Source of the DNA: JBCAWW01 sp039024315
GTDB lineage: Bacteria; Bacteroidota; Bacteroidia; J057
Direction: 5' to 3'
Assembly (NCBI GenBank): GCA_039024315.1
Contig: JBCCQN010000332.1
Span: 1-5,577, forward strand
DNA: 5,577 nt
The translations under genes were made by a program, and so were the position numbers. Positions within the stretch are counted from its first letter, which is position 1; each line of letters starts with the position of its first letter. The notes beneath the pieces were generated by a model. The model did not search any database. It had not been told where the DNA came from and saw only the letters and a program-made list of their open reading frames with translations. This document shows, in pieces, positions 1 to 4,359 of the stretch.

Positions 1-2
1 AG

Positions 3-185
3 CAGCTTTATATCCAGTTTTTACCAAAGGCTTCCCCCGAGCTCAATTACATCGAAATACTCTGGCGAAAAATCAAGTACGAGTGGATTCCCAGAGAAGC
101 TTATCAATCCCCTAAGCAGTTATTTATGCATCTCGAAATCAGTCTTGACAACATTGGAAAAGATTACCAGATTCATTTTGCTTAG
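3..185 (+). CDS. IS630-family transposase, C-terminal end (partial, 5' end outside window)
   Basis: The frame is open from the left edge of the window to a TAG stop and gives 60 residues. They match the end of an IS630-type DDE transposase, the enzyme that cuts and joins the ends of an insertion sequence, usually at TA dinucleotides. The diagnostic stretch is SPELNYIEILW at visible residues 11-21. Its second glutamate (residue 18) corresponds to the last acidic residue of the DDE triad in the IS630/Tc1-mariner superfamily. The motif is followed by the usual basic segment (WRKIKYEW) and a DYQIHFA ending typical of the family. LPKASPELN replaces the more common LPPYSPELN, a mild deviation. Whether the element is complete cannot be judged because most of it lies outside the window. 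It converges on the M28 peptidase gene, with 104 nt between the two stops. The family call is strong; activity is unknown. Confidence 0.87.
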   Translation, partial: QLYIQFLPKASPELNYIEILWRKIKYEWIPREAYQSPKQLFMHLEISLDNIGKDYQIHFA

Positions 186-214
186 CTACTTAATACTATT
201 GTCTAAGTACTTGA

Positions 215-275
215 AAAGGCTTGGCTGCTTGCTAAGTTGAATTTTAGCTTCAATCAAGCAAACACTCAAGCCTTT
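215..275. terminator. Nested inverted repeat between converging genes; possible bidirectional terminator or IS end
   Basis: Three pairs of complementary arms are nested around one centre. The outer pair is AAAGGCTTG (215-223) with CAAGCCTTT (267-275), the middle pair TGCTTG (226-231) with CAAGCA (255-260), and the inner pair TTGAA (237-241) with TTCAA (249-253). Together they can fold into one bulged hairpin on either strand. On the - strand the outer arm ends in a short U run (CCUUUUC), which would suit termination of the peptidase transcript. On the + strand the arm is followed by only a weak T-rich stretch. The spacer 186-289 shows no gene. The right end of the IS630 element should also lie in or near this spacer, so part of the dyad could belong to the element instead. 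Confidence 0.5.
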
Positions 276-289
276 GGCCATCAAGAACT

Positions 290-1828
290 TTATTTCTTAT
301 TGGAGTCTACTTTGATACGCTGCTCTCGATTGGCTAGCTCCCATGCAGTATGGAAGACCAACTTCCCGATATGCGCCATCTTATCATAATTGATTTTTTC
401 GATGGTATCAGTAGGACGGTGGTAGTCGGGGTGGGTACCCGTAAAGTAAAAAATGACCGGAATCCCCTTGCTCGCAAAATTGTAATGATCGGAGCGATAA
501 TAGTAGCGGTTGGGATCGTTGGGGTCGTTGTAGGTATAATCTAAAACAATGTCTGTGTAAGTATCATTGGCAGTTTCTGAGATAGCATGAAGCTCAGAGC
601 TAAGCTTATCAGAACCAATGATATAAACATAATTGGCGGAATCTGCAGATTCGATATACTTGGGATCGACACGGCCGATCATATCGATATTGAGATTCGC
701 AACGGTATTTTCGATCGGAAAAATAGGGTTGTTAGCGTAAAATTCAGATCCCAGCAAACCAATTTCCTCTCCCGATACGGTCATAAACAAAATACTACGA
801 CGGGGACGATAACCGCGACGAGCGGCTTCTGTAAAGGCTTCTGCTAGCTCTAAAACGGTGCTGGTACCGGAACCATCATCATCCGCACCATTGTTGATTT
901 CGCCTTTGCTGGTCAGGCCAATATGGTCGTAATGAGAAGTAATGACAATTATTTCGTCTTTTTTATCTGTGCCCTCCAAGAAGCCTAATACGTTTTCGGC
1001 TGGATCACTGCTGATATCTACATCGCAGCTATAAGTAAACTTAGCCTTTTTGAAGTTTAGCTTGGGGACGCTAGCACTTGTTTCGAGCTCCGCTTTTACC
1101 TTGGCCATGGAGGTTTTGGCCGCATTGAGGAGCGCTTCCCCGACGGCTTCACTGACATATACCTGTCCCATGCCTCCGTCCTCAGAGTCGGAGGTAATCG
1201 TTCGGCTACGCCCAGCAAAACGCTTGATGATTTTATAAGCTTGATCGCTTAGTACGGTGATTACTGCACTTGCGCCTCGTGCTTCTAACTCGGGTGCTCT
1301 TTGCGCCCAAAAACGAAATTTTTGATATAGATTATCAGGCTCAGCCACTGCACTTGGACTGCCTGCTAACATGATGACGGTTTTACCTGTAAGGTCAAGC
1401 CCAGCGAGATTATCATATCCTTCTTCACTTAGGCCGTAGCCAACGAAGATGAGATCAGTCGGAAGGGTGGCGGGTGGAGTCGCTTGTAAACCCGGAAGGA
1501 AGTCGTCCTTATAATTGAACTTTTCTTTTGCGACGGTCAAACTGCCTCCGCCAACTTTAACCTCTTTGAGATAGTAGGTTTGGAAATACTCACCTTGGTT
1601 ACCACCTGGCAGACCTAGTCGCATAAATTGGCTGCGGATATAAGCAGCGGCGATTTTTTGGCCCCGTTTGGTGGTGGCACGACCTTCGAGCAGGTCATCG
1701 GCTAAAAAGTAAAGATGAGCTTTAAGGTCTTCGGCTTCTATGGTTTCGGCGAAGCGCTCAGAGGGGCTTTGTGCAAAGCAAAAACATGCCGAAAAGAGGA
1801 GGGGAAGAGAAAGGAAGTAAGTTTTCAT
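290..1828 (-). CDS. Secreted M28-family zinc metallopeptidase with PA-like insert
   Basis: Encodes 512 residues from ATG to TAA, probably an exported aminopeptidase or carboxypeptidase that removes residues from peptides outside the cytoplasm. Residues 1-19 look like a signal peptide (Lys2-Thr, hydrophobic core, CFA before Gln20). A PA-like domain appears inserted around residues 120-260 (LIFVGYGL, then LDLTGKTVIML). The two-zinc M28 centre is complete: His299 and Asp301 in SHYDHIG, bridging Asp316 in NGADDDGSG, catalytic Glu354 and ligand Glu355 in SGEEIGLLGS, Asp382 in NIDMIGR, and His470 in DYHRPTDT. Residue roles are assigned by family pattern. The length fits PA-containing M28 peptidases. 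No T9SS tail is present, so a periplasmic or lipid-anchored location is more likely than T9SS export. It lies 91 nt downstream of tpiA across a large hairpin and may have its own promoter, though no good one is visible. Substrate specificity cannot be read from the sequence. Confidence 0.93.
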   Translation of the reverse strand: MKTYFLSLPLLFSACFCFAQSPSERFAETIEAEDLKAHLYFLADDLLEGRATTKRGQKIAAAYIRSQFMRLGLPGGNQGEYFQTYYLKEVKVGGGSLTVAKEKFNYKDDFLPGLQATPPATLPTDLIFVGYGLSEEGYDNLAGLDLTGKTVIMLAGSPSAVAEPDNLYQKFRFWAQRAPELEARGASAVITVLSDQAYKIIKRFAGRSRTITSDSEDGGMGQVYVSEAVGEALLNAAKTSMAKVKAELETSASVPKLNFKKAKFTYSCDVDISSDPAENVLGFLEGTDKKDEIIVITSHYDHIGLTSKGEINNGADDDGSGTSTVLELAEAFTEAARRGYRPRRSILFMTVSGEEIGLLGSEFYANNPIFPIENTVANLNIDMIGRVDPKYIESADSANYVYIIGSDKLSSELHAISETANDTYTDIVLDYTYNDPNDPNRYYYRSDHYNFASKGIPVIFYFTGTHPDYHRPTDTIEKINYDKMAHIGKLVFHTAWELANREQRIKVDSNKK

Positions 1829-1845
1829 ATCGACAAAAAGTAGAA

Positions 1846-1910
1846 GATAGGAGGCAGAAGTGGAAGGCTAGGAATTGCTATTCTCCTCTTAACCACTTTT
1901 GCCTCCTATC
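1846..1910 (-). terminator. 18-bp-arm hairpin between tpiA and the M28 gene; terminator or attenuator candidate
   Basis: The arms GATAGGAGGCAGAAGTGG (1846-1863) and CCACTTTTGCCTCCTATC (1893-1910) are complementary over 18 positions with one exception (1857/1899). That exception is a G-U pair in + strand RNA and a C/A mismatch in - strand RNA. The loop is 29 nt. In the direction of the genes the hairpin begins 9 nt after the tpiA stop and ends 17 nt before the peptidase ATG, followed by UUCUACUUUUUG, a loose U-rich tail. The position suits a tpiA terminator or an element controlling readthrough into the peptidase gene. The U tract is weaker than in the rpmE2 terminator, so termination is inferred, not shown. 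Confidence 0.6.
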
Positions 1911-1919
1911 AATGATAGG
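1905..1919 (-). other. Small competing hairpin directly after the tpiA stop
   Basis: In transcript sense the sequence reads CCTATC-ATT-GATAGG, a perfect 6-bp stem with a 3-nt loop, starting immediately after the tpiA TAG. Its second arm is also the first six bases of the upstream arm of the larger 18-bp hairpin, so the two structures cannot both be fully formed. An 8-nt palindrome, GCTATAGC (1919-1926), covers the stop codon itself. A regulatory role is only a possibility. Confidence 0.4.
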
Positions 1920-2681
1920 CTATAGCGCTTTGATAATGTCAGTAAAGTCGCGGCTCTTAAGGCTCGCTCCTCCCACTAGACCACCGTCAATGTCTGCTTG
2001 TCCAAAAAGAGCTTTCGCATTAGCGGGTTTCACACTGCCACCATAGAGGATGGTGGTATTTTCCGCGACTTCAGCACCATATTTTTCGCTGATTTGGGCG
2101 CGGATGGCAGCATGTACTTCCTGAGCTTGCTCAGGTGAAGCGGTTTTGCCAGTACCGATGGCCCAAACGGGTTCGTAAGCCACGATGATTTTGCTAAAGG
2201 CATCAGCACCTAGATGGAAAGTGCCTTCACTTAGTTGAGCGGCATTAACTGCTAAAGTCTGACCCGCTTCGCGCTGCTCCAAAGTCTCTCCGATGCAAAA
2301 GATCGGGACAAGATCGTTAGCCAATGCTTGATCCGTTTTTGAGGCTAGCAAAGCATTGCCTTCGCCATAGATAGCACGGCGCTCGGAGTGGCCAATGATA
2401 ACGTGGGTAACGCCCACAGAGCTAAGCATCTGAGCGGAAGTCTCACCGGTGAAAGCTCCTTTATCTGCTTCGTGGATGGTTTGAGCCGCTAAGTGTACTT
2501 TCGGATTATCTTTTACTAAGTGATGGATCAGCGGGAGGTATGGAAAGGGTACTCCCATGATTACCTCAGCAGGACCATTATATTCGTCCTGAAAATTTTG
2601 TACTACTTCACTAGCCAAGGCCTGGGCAGCCTCTGCAGTGAGGTTCATTTTCCAGTTGCCAGCGGCGATTAATGTGCGCAT
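1920..2681 (-). CDS. tpiA: Triosephosphate isomerase
   Basis: Encodes 253 residues, the normal length for this cytoplasmic enzyme, which interconverts dihydroxyacetone phosphate and glyceraldehyde 3-phosphate in glycolysis and gluconeogenesis. All core motifs of the (beta/alpha)8 barrel are present. The N-terminal GNWKMN carries Asn9 and Lys11, IIGHSERR holds the electrophile His98, and AYEPVWAIGTGKT holds catalytic Glu170 followed by the mobile loop 6. The phosphate-binding segments YGGSVKPAN (213-221) and DGGLVGGASL (232-241) are also intact. The AQN motif near residue 67 reads AQT here, a small departure at a position usually near the dimer interface. ATG at 2681 places MRTLIAAGNWKMN at the standard N-terminus. 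The gene starts 14 nt after the GlmU-like stop with no terminator between, so co-transcription is likely. Downstream lies the 18-bp inverted repeat. Confidence 0.98.
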   Translation of the reverse strand: MRTLIAAGNWKMNLTAEAAQALASEVVQNFQDEYNGPAEVIMGVPFPYLPLIHHLVKDNPKVHLAAQTIHEADKGAFTGETSAQMLSSVGVTHVIIGHSERRAIYGEGNALLASKTDQALANDLVPIFCIGETLEQREAGQTLAVNAAQLSEGTFHLGADAFSKIIVAYEPVWAIGTGKTASPEQAQEVHAAIRAQISEKYGAEVAENTTILYGGSVKPANAKALFGQADIDGGLVGGASLKSRDFTDIIKAL

Positions 2682-2695
2682 GTTTTAATTAGTAT

Positions 2696-3925
2696 TTAAG
2701 TTTTTTCCCAGCTTCTTTCGGAGGCGCTTTGTTCGTAAATCTCAGCCAGAATTTTTTGTTCTATTTCATCTAGCAGACCGCCTTTACGTGGCATCACCAA
2801 GGCAGCGGTTTCAAGCGCTTTTTTGAGCCTGTAAGTGGTATAACCAAAGGCACCGCCCCACGAAAAGGACGGAATATAGGTTCTCGGATAGCCTGATCCA
2901 AATATATTGGCAGAAACCCCTACCATAGTGCCAGTGTTGAACATAGTGTTGATGCCGCACTTGCTGTGATCACCCATCATGAGGCCACAAAACTGTAATC
3001 CAGTATCTCTAAATCGACCGCTACGATGATGCCAAACTTTGACGTTACTGTAGTTGTTTTTGAGGTTGGAAGTATTGGTGTCAGCACCTAGGTTACACCA
3101 GTAACCTAAAATTGAATTTCCTAGGTAGCCTTCATGACCTTTGTTGCTATAACCCATGATCATGGAGTTGGTTACTTCTCCACCTACTTTGGAATACGGA
3201 CCAACCGTAGTATCACCGCGCATTTTTGCCCCCATATTGATGCGGCTGTGAGCCATAAAGGCATGGGAGCCTCGTACTACTGCCCCTTCTTGTACCTCGC
3301 TATTGGGACCGAGATATATCGGTCCATTTTCTGCGTTCAGCACCGCCGCCCTTACCTTCACATCAGGATGGGCAAAGATATTGTCTGCACCATAGATACG
3401 GGTATGCCGATCTTGGATAGCCTGATGGGGATGCAAACGGGATAGATATTGAAAATCATGGATAATCATATCCCCGTTTTGCTTGAATATATCTTCGGGA
3501 AAATTTAGCCGTGGACCAGACCAATTCTGGCGTTCCTCACGGAGGCCCCACTCGACTAAGCGTTCTTTGGAAAAGACCCCGTCAAAATCTGAAGGAAGTA
3601 GGCTAGGGGAGAAGTGGGCTGCCAAAAGGGTGTCTGCTTCATCTAACCAGAAGGTGTCTGGGGCAATGTTTGGGATAGCTTCTACGAGCCTTTGATTAGC
3701 CAGTAAGCGTCCATTGACCCATAGATGTTTTTGGTCGCTTTGGGGCCGTGAATAGCGAAGCTGCAAGATGCCTACGCCGAGACCTGAGATGGACTGCTCT
3801 GGGAGCAGAAGTCGCCAACGCTCGATTGAACTGAAAATGCCACATCGCAGGTCAAAGCTCGGCCGGGTATAGGTAAAAGGACGAAGATCGAGATGGCCGT
3901 GATCTTCAAACAGCACTAAAGCCAT
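2696..3925 (-). CDS. Bacteroidota alternative GlmU: putative UDP-GlcNAc diphosphorylase / GlcN-1-P N-acetyltransferase
   Basis: Encodes 409 residues from the ATG at 3925. A TTG at 3934 would add three residues, but the ATG gives MALVLFED, matching the usual N-terminus of this family. The N-terminal part carries the family signature RPFTYTRPSFDLRCGI (15-30) and VNGRLLA (70-76), in place of the GxGTRM-type loop of classical GlmU. The C-terminal part, about 175-345, has the irregular hexapeptide pattern of a left-handed beta helix. NKGHEGYLGNS at 261-271 resembles the acetyltransferase region of classical GlmU (E. coli AGHLTYLGD), placing His264 where that enzyme has its catalytic His363. Family knowledge points to UDP-GlcNAc synthesis for peptidoglycan and surface glycans; the exact substrates here are inferred. 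It lies 81 nt after rpmE2, across a terminator, and 14 nt before tpiA. Confidence 0.88.
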   Translation of the reverse strand: MALVLFEDHGHLDLRPFTYTRPSFDLRCGIFSSIERWRLLLPEQSISGLGVGILQLRYSRPQSDQKHLWVNGRLLANQRLVEAIPNIAPDTFWLDEADTLLAAHFSPSLLPSDFDGVFSKERLVEWGLREERQNWSGPRLNFPEDIFKQNGDMIIHDFQYLSRLHPHQAIQDRHTRIYGADNIFAHPDVKVRAAVLNAENGPIYLGPNSEVQEGAVVRGSHAFMAHSRINMGAKMRGDTTVGPYSKVGGEVTNSMIMGYSNKGHEGYLGNSILGYWCNLGADTNTSNLKNNYSNVKVWHHRSGRFRDTGLQFCGLMMGDHSKCGINTMFNTGTMVGVSANIFGSGYPRTYIPSFSWGGAFGYTTYRLKKALETAALVMPRKGGLLDEIEQKILAEIYEQSASERSWEKT

Positions 3926-3949
3926 ATTTGCCAAATTTTAGGCTGAAAT

Positions 3950-3986
3950 TAAAACAAAAATAGCAGTCCAAAAGAACTGCTATTTT
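3950..3986 (-). terminator. Intrinsic terminator of rpmE2
   Basis: AAAATAGCAGT (3957-3967) and ACTGCTATTTT (3976-3986) are perfect 11-bp complementary arms around an 8-nt loop. In the direction of rpmE2 transcription the stem is followed directly by a T-rich tract (TTTTTGTTTT), the classical Rho-independent layout. It begins 20 nt after the rpmE2 stop. It should uncouple rpmE2 from the GlmU-like gene at least partly. The stem contains a flanking A/T run that could also work in the opposite direction, but no + strand gene ends here. Confidence 0.85.
3955..3962 (-). promoter_or_regulatory. Possible -7 element for the GlmU-like/tpiA pair, overlapping the rpmE2 terminator tail
   Basis: In gene sense the sequence is TATTTTTG, an exact fit to the Bacteroidota -7 consensus TAnnTTTG, and would give a leader of roughly 20-25 nt before the ATG at 3925. 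It is formed by the last stem bases and the T run of the rpmE2 terminator. I see no TTG at the usual 19-23 nt upstream. The match could simply be a by-product of the T tract, so confidence is low. Confidence 0.3.
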
Positions 3987-4006
3987 GTATTTCTTGCATG
4001 AAGGGC

Positions 4007-4276
4007 TTAAGCTTCTTCTTTCTTCTTGTATTTCTTGCCACCGTAGCGAGAGTAGAACTTATCTACCCGACCGGCGGTGTCAACCAGCTTCTGTTTACCC
4101 GTAAAGAATGGGTGAGAATCGCTGCTGATTTCCAGCTTCACGAGGGGGTACTCGTTACCATCTTCCCAAGTGATAGTGTCTTTGGTTTGGATAGTAGAAC
4201 GAGATACGAAGGCGTAATCGGTAGAAATATCTTTGAAAACGACCTCTCTGTATTCAGGATGAATTCCTTCTTTCAT
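4007..4276 (-). CDS. rpmE2: Ribosomal protein L31, type B
   Basis: Encodes 89 residues of a large-subunit ribosomal protein that helps bridge the two subunits. The opening MKEGIHPEYREVVFKD and the core SHPFFTGKQK (54-63) and DTAGRVDKFYSRYG (66-79) are diagnostic for L31, and the extra segment with YPLVKLEISSDSHP is typical of type B. There is no cysteine at all, so this is the zinc-independent (C-minus) form. The protein ends in a ten-residue lysine-rich tail (GKKYKKKEEA), a little longer than in many homologues. The ATG at 4276 is supported by the conserved N-terminus. A good Bacteroidota promoter lies just upstream and a strong terminator just downstream, so it is probably a one-gene transcript. 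There is no Shine-Dalgarno sequence, only A-rich sequence before the start. Confidence 0.97.
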   Translation of the reverse strand: MKEGIHPEYREVVFKDISTDYAFVSRSTIQTKDTITWEDGNEYPLVKLEISSDSHPFFTGKQKLVDTAGRVDKFYSRYGGKKYKKKEEA

Positions 4277-4301
4277 TGCTTCTTGTTCATTTTTGAGTTT
4301 G

Positions 4302-4332
4302 CAAATATAGCGCTTCTACGGAAATTATTCAA
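4302..4332 (-). promoter_or_regulatory. Bacteroidota-type promoter of rpmE2
   Basis: In gene sense TATATTTG (4302-4309) is an exact match to the -7 consensus TAnnTTTG used by the primary sigma factor of Bacteroidota. A TTG (4330-4332) lies 20 nt further upstream, at the spacing expected of the -33 element, although it reads ATTG instead of the preferred TTTG. Transcription would start about 4293-4297, giving a leader of only about 17-21 nt before the rpmE2 ATG. The element sits in the 83-nt gap after the surface-protein gene. Confidence 0.65.
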
Positions 4333-4337
4333 TGCAG

Positions 4338-4358
4338 TGCCAAAATTTTTTGCAAAAA
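4338..4358. other. A/T-rich dyads just past the stop of the surface-protein gene
   Basis: Two overlapping dyads lie directly after the stop of the CotH-like gene: an imperfect palindrome at 4338-4354 (TGCCAAAATTTTTTGCA) and the perfect palindrome TTTTTGCAAAAA at 4347-4358. They could form a weak terminator for that gene, but the stems are almost pure A/T and there is no clear hairpin-plus-U-tract layout in the gene direction. They may equally be curved or flexible DNA upstream of the rpmE2 promoter. Confidence 0.3.
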
Positions 4359-4359
4359 G

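Noticed and set aside
1166..1190. Small GC-rich dyad (CCTCCG / CGGAGG) inside the M28 gene
   Set aside because: It is a short stem within a well-conserved coding frame, with no nearby boundary or U tract to suggest a role.
1771..2046. A + strand open frame of 91 codons across the tpiA-peptidase spacer
   Set aside because: It overlaps both real genes in antisense, runs through the hairpin arms and has a low-complexity basic composition with no recognisable motif.
2037..2055. 7-bp perfect hairpin inside tpiA (CCACCAT / ATGGTGG)
   Set aside because: It falls on the codons for the conserved TTILYGGS motif, so the complementarity follows from required Thr-Thr-Ile and Tyr-Gly-Gly codons.
3926..3934. 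TTG start at 3934 for the GlmU-like protein, adding three residues
   Set aside because: The ATG at 3925 gives the family-typical MALVLFED opening, whereas the extension adds nothing conserved.
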